Assembly (NCBI RefSeq): GCF_022815645.1
Contig: NZ_JALGRO010000017.1
Span: forward strand, 1 to 64,000
Length of the DNA: 64,000 nucleotides
Origin: Curtobacterium sp. VKM Ac-2922
GTDB taxonomy: Bacteria; Actinomycetota; Actinomycetes; Actinomycetales; Microbacteriaceae
Reading direction: 5' to 3'
Under the pieces are notes generated by a model, which was not told where the DNA came from, searched no databases, and saw nothing but the letters and a program-made list of their open reading frames with translations. How positions within the stretch are numbered: the stretch's first letter is position 1; each line of letters opens with the position of its first letter. Both the position numbers and the translations under genes were made by a program. This document shows, in pieces, positions 7,903-15,761 of this stretch.

Positions 7903-8790
7903 ATGAGCCAGTACGACAAGCGCGACCCGAACACCCTCTACCCCGCACCGCCGTACCCGAAGCAGGAGCAGTCGCTGCCGGGTGCCGCCTGGAAGATGGA
8001 CCCGAAGCCCGACCACGGCGAGGAGAGCTACGTCGGCAAGGAACGGCTGACGGGATACCGTGGCATCGTCACCGGCGCCGACTCGGGCATCGGCCGCGCC
8101 GCCGCGATCGCCATGTCGCGCGAGGGCGCCGACCTGGTGCTGTCGTACCTGCCGGACGAACAGGAGGACGCCGAGCAGGTCCGCGACCTGCTGGAGTCCG
8201 AAGGGCGTCGTGCCGTGCTGGTCCCCGGGGACATCTCCGACGAGCAGTACTGCACGGACCTGGTGCAGACGGCCGTCACCGAGCTCGGTGGCCTCGACAC
8301 CCTGGTCATGGTCGCCGGGCGCATGGAGAGCAACGACGACATCCTGACGCTCGACACGGCGATGTTCGACTCGACGTTCAAGACGAACATCTACTCGCTC
8401 TTCTGGCTGACGAAGGCCGCGGTCCCGCACCTGGAGCCGGGCTCGACGATCGTCACGACCGGCTCGATCCAGGCATCGACGCCGTCGCCCGACAAGATCG
8501 ACTACGCCGTGTCCAAGGGCGCGATCAAGCTCTTCACCGAGGCCGTCGCGCAGCAGCTCGCGCCGAAGGGCATCCGCGTGAACTCCGTGGCACCCGGTCC
8601 GGTGTGGACGCCGCTGCAGCCCGGGTCCGACGACGCCGAGACGGTCTCGCACTTCGGGGAGCAGTCGCCGTTCGGGCGGCCGGGGCAGCCCGCCGAACTC
8701 GGCGCCGCCTACGTGCACCTGGTCAGCCCGGAGTCGAGCTACCAGTCCGGCTCGACCATCACGATCGCCGGCGGCACGCCCGCGTTCTGA
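7903..8790 (+). CDS. Stress-type short-chain dehydrogenase (YghA/YdaD-like)
   Basis: 295-residue NAD(P)-dependent SDR with an N-terminal tail of about 50 residues rich in Pro, Tyr and Lys, typical of general-stress SDRs. Cofactor motif TGADSGIG is at 57-64, and the catalytic residues are Ser188, Tyr201 and Lys205 (YAVSK). The usual NNAG motif is replaced by MVAG, which is unusual. GACCGT lies 6 nt before the ATG, suggesting a leaderless mRNA. A close paralogue that keeps NNAG is encoded at 41754-42665. Substrate unknown. Confidence 0.9.
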   Translation: MSQYDKRDPNTLYPAPPYPKQEQSLPGAAWKMDPKPDHGEESYVGKERLTGYRGIVTGADSGIGRAAAIAMSREGADLVLSYLPDEQEDAEQVRDLLESEGRRAVLVPGDISDEQYCTDLVQTAVTELGGLDTLVMVAGRMESNDDILTLDTAMFDSTFKTNIYSLFWLTKAAVPHLEPGSTIVTTGSIQASTPSPDKIDYAVSKGAIKLFTEAVAQQLAPKGIRVNSVAPGPVWTPLQPGSDDAETVSHFGEQSPFGRPGQPAELGAAYVHLVSPESSYQSGSTITIAGGTPAF

Positions 8791-8817
8791 GTCACGAGCC
8801 CGACCGGATTCCCTGGG

Positions 8818-8881
8818 TCGCACCCCCGCGACGACATCGCGCCCCGTCCTGACGGGGCGCGATGTTCGCGTGGGGGTGCGA
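8818..8881. terminator. Bidirectional terminator hairpin
   Basis: Core stem CATCGCGCCCCGTC (8835-8848) pairs perfectly with 8851-8864. Outer arms beginning TCGCACCCCC (8818) and ending GGGGGTGCGA (8881) extend it. It sits between the convergent SDR gene and XRE regulator gene. No T-run is seen. Confidence 0.8.
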
Positions 8882-8921
8882 ACCTGCGGGCATCAGCGGG
8901 GCCGACGACCGGACCAGCGCG

Positions 8922-9782
8922 TCAGTGACCGACCCGCTCGTCGACCAGCTCCTGCGTCCCCAGCACGATCGCGAGCGCCAACCGCTCGGCGTCCGGCGTG
9001 CCCGGTTCGGCGGTGTAGGCCATGATCCGCAGGTCCTCGGGCCCCACCACGAGCGTGTCGCAGTCGATCCGGATCGGCCCGACGGTGGGGTGCAGGATCG
9101 TCTTCTGCCGCGAGGCGTGCTCGACCGCCGGCGCTGCAGCGGACTCCCACAGCGCCACGAACCGCGGGCTGGCGGCGCGCAGGTCCCGCACGAGCTGCTG
9201 CAGCTGCCGGTCCAGCGGGTAGCGAGCCGCGGTCGCTCGGAGTCCGGCGACGACGTTCTCCTCGAACGCGGCCTGCTCGGCGGGGGTGTGCAGGGCGCGG
9301 CTGCCGGGCCCGACCAGGTGCCGCCACGCCGTGTTCCGCTCGTGCCCGCGGAGCGCACCGACCGGCCCCATCAGCGCGTCGTACGGCAGGTTCGCCACGA
9401 GCAGGTTCCCCGCCGCGTCGAGCACCGCGACGGGAGTGTCCGCCAGGCGGTCGAGCAGGCGCTGCACGCTCGGCGGGATCCGCGTCGGCACGACGTCCGC
9501 GCCGGGAGTGGCGTGCCCGGCGAGCGCGTAGAGCAGCTCACGCTCGGCGTCGGACACCCGGAGCGCGCGGACCAGTGCCTCGACCACCTGTGCGGACGGT
9601 GACGTCGCCCGGCCCTGTTCGAGCCGGGTCAGGTAGTCCGCCGAGATCCCGGCCAGTCCGGCCAGCTCCTCGCGCCGCAGCCCGGTCGCGCGGCGACGGG
9701 GACCGATCGGCACCCCCACCGCCGACGGGGCGACGTGGTCGCGCAGCCGCCGCAGCGTGGTGCCGAACTCGGAGTGGTCCAT
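8922..9782 (-). CDS. XRE-family regulator with MmyB-like ligand domain
   Basis: 286 residues. An N-terminal helix-turn-helix (RREELAGLAGISADYLTRLEQ, about 35-55) is followed by a MmyB-type ligand-binding domain (about 110-275) with the usual NLLVANLPYDALMG start and a late LVVGPEDLR segment. Members are actinobacterial repressors, often beside an SDR gene that they control; some may bind fatty-acid-like ligands. Here the SDR at 9885 is divergent, 102 bp away, so it is the likely target. CAGACT lies 6 nt before the ATG, consistent with a leaderless mRNA. Confidence 0.92.
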   Translation of the reverse strand: MDHSEFGTTLRRLRDHVAPSAVGVPIGPRRRATGLRREELAGLAGISADYLTRLEQGRATSPSAQVVEALVRALRVSDAERELLYALAGHATPGADVVPTRIPPSVQRLLDRLADTPVAVLDAAGNLLVANLPYDALMGPVGALRGHERNTAWRHLVGPGSRALHTPAEQAAFEENVVAGLRATAARYPLDRQLQQLVRDLRAASPRFVALWESAAAPAVEHASRQKTILHPTVGPIRIDCDTLVVGPEDLRIMAYTAEPGTPDAERLALAIVLGTQELVDERVGH

Positions 9783-9884
9783 GGCGACAGTCTGCCGCGC
9801 GGGCCTCGTGCGGGCCTGGCCCTGCGAGTCCTACGACAACCGCGCGACTGCCTGCGCGCGATCGGTCGGGCGCACGCTACCGCC

Positions 9885-10568
9885 ATGACAACGACACTCG
9901 TGACCGGCGCCTCCCGTGGCCTCGGCAAGGAAACCGCCCGCCAGCTCGTCGCCGCCGGGCACACCGTCTGGATCGGCGTCCGCGACCTGCAGGCCGGCAC
10001 CGCGGTCGCCGAGGAGATCGGCGCCCACGCGGTGCAGCTCGACGTGACGGACGACGCCTCGGTCACCGCCGCGTTCGCGCACCTCGACGCCCAGGGCGGA
10101 CTCGACGTCCTGGTCAACAACGCCGGCATCGCGATGCTCGGGCTGAACGGCCCCGACGCGCTCGCCGTGTTCGACACGAACGCCGTCGGCATCGTCCGGA
10201 CCACCGAGGCCGCGCTGCCGGTGCTGCGCCGCTCGGCGAACCCGATCGTCGTGAACATCGGCAGCGCGCTCGGCTCGTTCGCCGCGACCCACGACCCCGC
10301 CAAGCCGGCGTCGACCGTGAACGCGATCGTCTACGGCGCGAGCAAGGCCGCCGTGTCGATGCTCACGTCGCAGTACGCGCGCGCCGTGCCCGAGGTGCAC
10401 TTCGTGGTGCTCGAGCCCGGCTACACCGCGACCGAGCTCGGCGGCGTGCCGAACCCGCACGGGCGCCCGGTCGAGGTCAGCGCCGCCACCGTCGTGGCCG
10501 CCGCGTCGGAGGGCCCGCAGGGCCCGACCGGCGTGTTCCTGGAGGACGGCGAACCGCTCGGGTGGTGA
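9885..10568 (+). CDS. Short-chain dehydrogenase/reductase
   Basis: 227-residue cytosolic NAD(P)-dependent oxidoreductase. TGASRGLG (7-14) binds the cofactor, NNAG is at 78-81, and catalytic Ser127, Tyr150 and Lys154 (YGASK) are present. The protein is slightly shorter than the usual 250 residues. It is transcribed divergently from the MmyB-type regulator, which probably represses it. CACGCT lies 6 nt upstream of the ATG, the leaderless arrangement. Substrate is not evident. Confidence 0.92.
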   Translation: MTTTLVTGASRGLGKETARQLVAAGHTVWIGVRDLQAGTAVAEEIGAHAVQLDVTDDASVTAAFAHLDAQGGLDVLVNNAGIAMLGLNGPDALAVFDTNAVGIVRTTEAALPVLRRSANPIVVNIGSALGSFAATHDPAKPASTVNAIVYGASKAAVSMLTSQYARAVPEVHFVVLEPGYTATELGGVPNPHGRPVEVSAATVVAAASEGPQGPTGVFLEDGEPLGW

Positions 10569-10574
10569 TCCGTG

Positions 10575-10620
10575 ACGGACAGGAGGCTCCTACCGGACCC
10601 GGTGGGAGCCTCCCGTCCGT
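10575..10620. terminator. GGAGGC-type bidirectional terminator hairpin
   Basis: A stem of about 21 bp with one A-C mismatch, arms ACGGACAGGAGGCTCC and GGAGCCTCCCGTCCGT, starts 7 nt after the SDR stop and ends 13 nt before the end of the convergent pyruvate oxidase gene. Confidence 0.8.
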
Positions 10621-10632
10621 CGTCGGGTCCGG

Positions 10633-12357
10633 TCAGATGAACTGCCGGAAGTTGGTCGAGGCCAGGTCCAGCAGCTCGTCACCGCGGCCGCTGAGCACCG
10701 TGCGGATGGCGTAGAGCGTGAAGCCCTTGGCCTGCTCCAACGTGACCGCCGGCGGCATCGACAGCTCTTGGCGGTCGGCCTTGACGGACACCAGCGCGGG
10801 GCCGTCGTGGGCGAGCGCCGCGGCCATGGCCGACTCGAAGTCGTCCGACTCGTCCACGCGGAAGCCCTTGATGCCGATCGCCTCGGCGACCTTGGCGAAG
10901 TCGGGGTTCTGCAGCTCGGTGCCGTACGTGACGAAGCCCGCGGCCTTCATCTCGAGCTCGACGAAGTTGAGGGACGCGTTGTCGAACACGACGATCTTCA
11001 CCGGCAGCTTGTTCTGCACGATCGTGATGAGCTCGCCGAGCAGCATCGTCAGGCCGCCGTCACCGGCCATCGCGATGACCTGCCGGTCCGGGAACGCCGC
11101 TTGCGCGCCGATCGCCTGCGGCACGGCGTTCGCCATCGTGCCGTGCACGAACGAGCCGATCAGCCGTCGCTTGCCGTTCAGCGTCAGGTACCGCGATGCC
11201 CAGACGACCGGCGAGCCCACGTCGGGGATGAACACGGCGTCGTCGGCGGCCAGCCGGTCGAGCACCCGGGTGACGTACTGCGGGTGCAGCGGCTTGTGCT
11301 TGCCAGCGGGAACGGCCAGGTCGTCGAGCTTCTCGCGGGTCTTCGTGTAGTGCTTGCGGGCGTCCTGCAGGTGGTGGGCCGGCTTCGCTCCGTCCAGCAA
11401 GGGGATGAGCGCGAGCGCGGTGTCCTTCACGGTGCCGACCAGTCCGATGTCCACCGGGTGCCGGCGCCCGAGCTGCGAGCCGCGCACGTCCACCTGCACG
11501 TGCTTCGCCTTCGCCGGGAAGAACTGCTGGTACGGGAAGTCGGTGCCCAGCATGAGCACCACGTCGGCGTCCTCCATGGCACGGTAGCCGGACGCGAAGC
11601 CGAGCAGCCCGGTCATGCCGACGTCGTACGGGTTGTCGTACTCGATGTGCTCCTTGCCGCGCAGCGCGTGCACGATCGGCGCCTGCAGCCGTTCGGCCAG
11701 GGCGACGACCTCGTCGTGCGCACCGGCGACACCCGCGCCGGCCAGGATCGTGATCTTGTCCGCGCCGTTGAGCAGGTCCGCGGTGCGCTGCAGCTCGGCG
11801 TCGGACGGGAGGATGCGCGGCGTGGTGCGCTCGATGCGGGTGGTCCTGGTGTCCTTCGCCTCGGCGAGCAGCACGTCCCCGGGGATCACCAGGACGGCGA
11901 CGCCGCGCTTCTCGATCGCCTCGCGCATCGCGATCTCGAGCAGGCGGGGCATCTGCGACGGGTCGGCGACGTACTCCACGTACACCGAGCACTCGCGGAA
12001 CAGTTCCTGCGGGTGGGTCTCCTGGAAGTACCCGGAGCCGATCTCCGCCGTGGGGATGTGTGCCGCGATGGCCAGCACCGGTACGCGGGAGCGGTTGGCG
12101 TCGTACAGCCCGTTGATCAAGTGCAGGTTCCCCGGGCCGCAGCTGCCGGCACACACCGCCAGGTCGCCGGTGAGCTCGGCTTCGGCCGACGCGGCGAACG
12201 CGGCCGCCTCTTCGTGCCGGACGTGCTCCCACCGGATCGTGCCGTCCTTGCGCAGCGCGTCGGTGAAGCCGTTGAGGGAGTCCCCGGGCAGGCCGTAGAC
12301 CCGCTGGACGTCGTTCAGGCGGAGGGTGGCGACGATGTTCTCGGCGACGGTGGGCAT
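10633..12357 (-). CDS. poxB: Pyruvate oxidase/dehydrogenase (ThDP- and FAD-dependent)
   Basis: 574-residue ThDP enzyme of the acetolactate synthase superfamily, most like pyruvate:quinone oxidoreductase (PoxB/YdaP), which converts pyruvate to acetate and CO2 and passes electrons to membrane quinone. It has an N-terminal ThDP-binding domain (YGLPGDSLNG, then the catalytic Glu in HVRHEEAAA), a central FAD domain, and a C-terminal ThDP domain with GDGGLTMLLGEL and the Asn of FDNASLN. The ATG at 12357 is preceded by GAGAGGA. The open frame continues far upstream only as shadow. Acetolactate synthase is less likely because no small subunit lies nearby. Confidence 0.88.
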   Translation of the reverse strand: MPTVAENIVATLRLNDVQRVYGLPGDSLNGFTDALRKDGTIRWEHVRHEEAAAFAASAEAELTGDLAVCAGSCGPGNLHLINGLYDANRSRVPVLAIAAHIPTAEIGSGYFQETHPQELFRECSVYVEYVADPSQMPRLLEIAMREAIEKRGVAVLVIPGDVLLAEAKDTRTTRIERTTPRILPSDAELQRTADLLNGADKITILAGAGVAGAHDEVVALAERLQAPIVHALRGKEHIEYDNPYDVGMTGLLGFASGYRAMEDADVVLMLGTDFPYQQFFPAKAKHVQVDVRGSQLGRRHPVDIGLVGTVKDTALALIPLLDGAKPAHHLQDARKHYTKTREKLDDLAVPAGKHKPLHPQYVTRVLDRLAADDAVFIPDVGSPVVWASRYLTLNGKRRLIGSFVHGTMANAVPQAIGAQAAFPDRQVIAMAGDGGLTMLLGELITIVQNKLPVKIVVFDNASLNFVELEMKAAGFVTYGTELQNPDFAKVAEAIGIKGFRVDESDDFESAMAAALAHDGPALVSVKADRQELSMPPAVTLEQAKGFTLYAIRTVLSGRGDELLDLASTNFRQFI

Positions 12358-12501
12358 GCGGTTCCTCTCGTGGTGGACACCTTCCGGTGTAGTCGTCCCC
12401 CGCTGACCGCGGCTGAGCGACGGAGCGCGGCTGAGCGCATTCGGATCGACTCGGTGACCGCTGCGTGCCCGCTGATCGCCGGGTGCTGCGACCATGGACG
12501 G

Positions 12502-13218
12502 ATGATCGACGATGCGCCGCCGCTGCGCCCACGCCGCCGCGAGCCCGACGCGAACGGCATCCTGGTCCGCTCGCCGTACCCGCTCGCGACGCTGACGATC
12601 GGCATCGGAGCGGTCGTCGTGCTCACGGTCATCGGCTTCTTCCTGGGCACCGTCGACCTCGGGCTGGCCCGCGCGCTCAACGCCCTGCACACCGGAGCCC
12701 TCGGCGCGTTCACCGACGGGGTCTACCACGCGATCAGCCCGGCGCCCGCGATCGTCGTCACCGTGATCGTCACCGCGGTGATCTGGGTGGTGCAGCGGAA
12801 CGTCCGTCCGGCCGCGGCCTTCGCCGGGGTCGTCGCGATCACCTGGGTGCCGTCGGACATCGTGAAGGAGCTGGTCCACCGCGCTCGCCCCGACGTGTCC
12901 GTGCTGCCGCACCCGTTCGCCGTGCAGCCGGACCCGGGCTACCCGAGCGGCCACACCGTCTTCATGGTGGCCTTCACGATCGCGATCTGCTGGGTGCTGC
13001 GCGACACGCGGTGGCACACCCTGGCCGTGACGCTCGGCGCGGTCGCGGTCGTCGTCGTGTTCTTCGCGGTGACGATCGACGCCGTGCACTTCCCCACGGA
13101 CGCGCTGGCCTCGGTGGCGTGGGCGCTCGCCGTGGCCCCGGCCGCCCGGGTGCTCTGGGTCGACCTGCTCATGCCGCGGCTGCCGTACCTGCGCCCCGCG
13201 AAGCCCGTCGCCCGCTGA
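12502..13218 (+). CDS. PAP2-family membrane phosphatase
   Basis: 238-residue integral membrane protein with about six helices. Two of the three phosphatidic-acid-phosphatase motifs are clear: KELVHRARP (motif 1) and PSGHT (motif 2). In motif 3 the His and Asp remain (VHFPTD), but the usual Ser-Arg pair before them reads Ala-Val, so activity may be altered. The family removes phosphate from lipids such as undecaprenyl pyrophosphate or phosphatidic acid at the outer membrane face. The start at 12502 has GACCAT 6 nt upstream. It is divergent from poxB. Confidence 0.88.
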   Translation: MIDDAPPLRPRRREPDANGILVRSPYPLATLTIGIGAVVVLTVIGFFLGTVDLGLARALNALHTGALGAFTDGVYHAISPAPAIVVTVIVTAVIWVVQRNVRPAAAFAGVVAITWVPSDIVKELVHRARPDVSVLPHPFAVQPDPGYPSGHTVFMVAFTIAICWVLRDTRWHTLAVTLGAVAVVVVFFAVTIDAVHFPTDALASVAWALAVAPAARVLWVDLLMPRLPYLRPAKPVAR

Positions 13219-13254
13219 CGCGCCGCCGCGGTGCTGCCGGGCCACACCGTGCCG

Positions 13255-13328
13255 CGCCGAGTCTCGCCCCGGCGGACACTTTGCTCCGCTCTGGGCCGCG
13301 ATTCTGTCCGCGGGGCCGAGACTCGGCG
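13255..13328. repeat. Dispersed palindromic element, copy 1
   Basis: Outer arms CGCCGAGTCTCG and CGAGACTCGGCG (12 bp, perfect) enclose inner arms GCGGACA/TGTCCGC and a loop of 26 bases. The same two-block design recurs at 62872-62945. On its right side the sequence runs into GCGGGC/GCCGGC-rich short repeats to about 13380. It lies between convergent genes and may also terminate transcription. Confidence 0.85.
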
Positions 13329-13408
13329 ACGCCGGGCGGGCGCGGGCGCGGGCCGGCGCGGGCCGGCGCGAGCGCGACGCCGGGCCGACCGCCGGGCGCG
13401 ACGCCGAG

Positions 13409-14656
13409 TCACTCGGCGCGGGCTGCCCGCCGATCCCGGGCCACGAGCAGCGCGACCACGGCGACGACCGCGGCGGCGACCATCACGATCGCCAGGGGCG
13501 CGGCCGTGCTCGACCCGCCGATGCTCACGAGCGGTGACACCAGCGCCGCGAGTCCGAACTGCAGCGCGCCGAGCACCGCCGAGGCACTGCCCGCCGCCGA
13601 CGGCACGGCCCCGAGCGCCAGGGCCGTCGCGTTCCCGAGCACCAGGCCGAGGCTGCCGACCGCGGTGAACAGCGGCACGGCGAGCAGGAACACCGGCGCC
13701 GCGGTGACGACCAGCAGCGCGAACGCCACGGTCGACGCCAGCACCAGCACGATGCCGAGCGACAGCACCCCGGTCACCGAGCGACATTCGGTGAGCTTGG
13801 CCGACAGCACACTCACGCCCATCAGTGCCAGCGCGTTCAGCCCGAACGCCAGCCCGTAGCCGACGGTGCCCAGGCCGAGCATGTCCTGGTACAGGAACGG
13901 CGACGCCGAGATGTACGCCATCATCACGGCGAAGGCGAACCCGAACACCGCGGTGTAGCCGAGGAACGTCCGCGAGCGCAGGGCCGCCAGCGGTGACGAC
14001 GACGCGGAGCGTGCCGCACGCTGGGCGTCCCGGTGCGACCGCAGGTGGGTCTCGCGGATGACGGCGAGCACCGTCACCAGCATGAGGACCGCCAGCCCGA
14101 GCACGATGGTCAGCAGTCCACGCCACCCGATCGGGCCGGTGAGCAGCCCGCCGAGCAGCGGCGCGACGACCGGGGCGACCCCGCTGACGATCATCATGAG
14201 CGAGAACGCGCGGGCCGCGGGCTTGCCGGTCGCCAGGTCGGAGATCACCGCGCGCCCGATCACCATGCCGGCCGCGCCGCCCAGGCCCTGCAGCAGCCGG
14301 GCGACGATCAGCACGGTGACGTTCGGCGCCAGCACGGCGACGACACTGGCGAGCACGCACAGTGCGGCGCCGGCGATCAGCGGGGGCACGCGGCCGAAGC
14401 GGTCGGACAACGGACCGAAGACGAGCTGCCCCGCGGTCACCCCGACCAGGAACGCGGTGAGGGTCAGCTGGACGGTCGTGGCTGACGTCTGCAGCTCGCT
14501 GGTCATCTCCGGGAAGGCCGGCAGGTACAGGTCGGTGGCGAAGGGTGCCACCGCGCTGAGCAGGCCGAGGGCGAGCAACAGTGCGGTGGTGATGCCCTGC
14601 GGTTGTGTCGTGGGCGTCGCGAGGTCCGCGCGGTTCGAGCCGGTGTTGATCGTCAT
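13409..14656 (-). CDS. Bcr/CflA-type multidrug efflux transporter (MFS)
   Basis: 415 residues with 12 predicted helices. LFGPLSDRFGRVPPL (loop 2-3) and GRAVISDL are hallmarks of the Bcr/CflA drug:H+ antiporter group. The ATG at 14656 is used; an in-frame ATG at 14677 (MGYGFIT) is an alternative, and neither has a clear ribosome binding site. A palindrome directly upstream (14655-14677) and a divergent MarR regulator at 14703 suggest drug- or metabolite-responsive derepression. Exported substrate unknown. Confidence 0.88.
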   Translation of the reverse strand: MTINTGSNRADLATPTTQPQGITTALLLALGLLSAVAPFATDLYLPAFPEMTSELQTSATTVQLTLTAFLVGVTAGQLVFGPLSDRFGRVPPLIAGAALCVLASVVAVLAPNVTVLIVARLLQGLGGAAGMVIGRAVISDLATGKPAARAFSLMMIVSGVAPVVAPLLGGLLTGPIGWRGLLTIVLGLAVLMLVTVLAVIRETHLRSHRDAQRAARSASSSPLAALRSRTFLGYTAVFGFAFAVMMAYISASPFLYQDMLGLGTVGYGLAFGLNALALMGVSVLSAKLTECRSVTGVLSLGIVLVLASTVAFALLVVTAAPVFLLAVPLFTAVGSLGLVLGNATALALGAVPSAAGSASAVLGALQFGLAALVSPLVSIGGSSTAAPLAIVMVAAAVVAVVALLVARDRRAARAE

Positions 14657-14677
14657 GGTTATGAAACCATAACCCAT
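14655..14677. promoter_or_regulatory. Palindromic operator between MFS and MarR genes
   Basis: GGTTAT (14657-14662) and ATAACC (14669-14674) flank GAAACC, and ATGG/CCAT extend the symmetry. It touches the start of the exporter gene and lies just upstream of the TACAGT box of the MarR gene (14691-14696). The position suits an autoregulated MarR repressor covering both promoters. Confidence 0.65.
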
Positions 14678-14702
14678 TCTCGACCAGCGGTACAGTCGGC
14701 GC

Positions 14703-15140
14703 ATGGATCCCGCCCCGACCGACGACGACCTGGCCGAGCTGGCCGACGTCGTCCTGCGCATCTCGCGCGAGGTCGACCCGAGTGCGTCGCACGCGCTCGA
14801 CATCGTCCCGCTGACCGGTACCGAAGCGCTCGTGATGCGGTGGATCGACCGCCACCAGGGCACCTCGCCGAGCGCCACGGCCGAGGCCACCGGGCTGCAG
14901 CGGAGCAACCTCAGCGCCGCACTCCGCGCGCTGGTGGCGAAGGACATGGTCGACCGCCGTCCGGACCCCGACGACGCCCGGCTCGTACAGCTCTTCTCGA
15001 CCGCACGGGCGACGGAGAGCATCGCCGTGCTGCACGCGCGCTGGGCCGAGCAGCTCCGACGCGCACTCGGGACGGACCACGCGGGCGTCGCCACGACCCT
15101 CGCGGTGCTGACCCGGATCGACGACGGACTGCGCGACTAG
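14703..15140 (+). CDS. MarR-family transcriptional regulator
   Basis: 145-residue winged helix-turn-helix protein. The recognition region reads SATAEATGLQRSNLSAALRAL (about 58-78), followed by the wing DRRPDPDDARLVQLF, the typical MarR DxRxxxv-type segment. TACAGT ends 6 nt before the ATG, so the mRNA is probably leaderless. Divergent from the Bcr/CflA exporter, which it probably controls through the palindrome at 14655-14677. Its TAG overlaps the stop of the convergent soxR gene in a shared CTAG. Confidence 0.9.
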   Translation: MDPAPTDDDLAELADVVLRISREVDPSASHALDIVPLTGTEALVMRWIDRHQGTSPSATAEATGLQRSNLSAALRALVAKDMVDRRPDPDDARLVQLFSTARATESIAVLHARWAEQLRRALGTDHAGVATTLAVLTRIDDGLRD

Positions 15141-15628
15141 CCAGCAGGGACAGCGTCGTCCGCGTCCTCGTCCGCGATCGGCAGCAGCCGCCGAGCGCCG
15201 TGCCCCTCGGCGCCGAGCGTGTCGCCCGGGTTCATCACCAGGCAGGCGTTGAGCGAGATGCACCCGCACCCGATGCACTGCGTCATCTCCTGCTGCAACC
15301 GCTCGAGCTCGAGTTGTCGGGCACGCAGTCGCGCACGCCAGCGCTCGTTCAGCCGGCTCCAGTCGCGCAGGGAGGGCATCCGGTCCTCGGGCAACGCCTG
15401 GAACTGCTCGGCGACCTCGGCGAGCGCGATGCCCAGGCGCTTGGCGACCTGGATGATCGCGATGCGCCGTTCGACGTGCCGCGGGTACAGCCGCGTGCCG
15501 CCGTCTGAACGCTCCGGGTGGATCAGGCCCTTCCGCTCGTAGAAGTGCAGCGCGCTGGCGGCGACCCCGGTGCGGGCCACGACCTCACCGATCGTCAGCA
15601 GGTCGGTCGGGCGCGGGATCTCCACCAT
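15137..15628 (-). CDS. soxR: Redox-sensitive MerR-family activator SoxR
   Basis: 163 residues. MerR-type DNA-binding domain (LTIGEVVARTGVAASALHFYERKGL, residues about 11-35), a dimerisation coiled coil, and the cysteine cluster CIGCGC then SLNAC that holds the redox-active [2Fe-2S] centre of SoxR. In Actinobacteria SoxR responds mostly to redox-cycling compounds and activates oxidoreductases and exporters; the aldo/keto reductase gene, divergent and 133 bp away, is a possible target. TAGGAT lies 7 nt upstream of the ATG (leaderless). A 24-bp perfect palindrome is centred on the start codon. Confidence 0.93.
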   Translation of the reverse strand: MVEIPRPTDLLTIGEVVARTGVAASALHFYERKGLIHPERSDGGTRLYPRHVERRIAIIQVAKRLGIALAEVAEQFQALPEDRMPSLRDWSRLNERWRARLRARQLELERLQQEMTQCIGCGCISLNACLVMNPGDTLGAEGHGARRLLPIADEDADDAVPAG

Positions 15629-15639
15629 GGTGGAGATCC
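15616..15639. promoter_or_regulatory. 24-bp perfect palindrome over the soxR start codon
   Basis: GGATCTCCACCA and its exact reverse complement meet at 15627/15628. The palindrome covers the soxR ATG and the downstream part of its TAGGAT box. It does not resemble the classical SoxR box. Candidate autoregulatory operator or RNA hairpin. Confidence 0.6.
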
Positions 15640-15671
15640 TACGGACCGGAAAGCCGGCAGGCCGGAGGACG

Positions 15672-15704
15672 GGAGGCGCGTGGCGGGCGCCGCCACGATC
15701 CTCC
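15672..15704. repeat. GGAGGC-like hairpin between divergent genes
   Basis: GGAGG then GCGTGGCGG pairs with CGCCACG then CCTCC (two mismatches, 3-nt loop). It is related to the terminator-like hairpins but sits between the divergent soxR and aldo/keto reductase genes, so simple termination is unlikely. Confidence 0.5.
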
Positions 15705-15761
15705 AGCCCGCCCCTGGTCGCGCACCGATCCCTCGTGGTGACCGCGTGGCAGGCTCGGAGC

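Noticed and set aside
15616-15639. Classical SoxR box
   Set aside because: The palindrome sequence does not resemble the known SoxR consensus; it is reported only as an unassigned palindrome.
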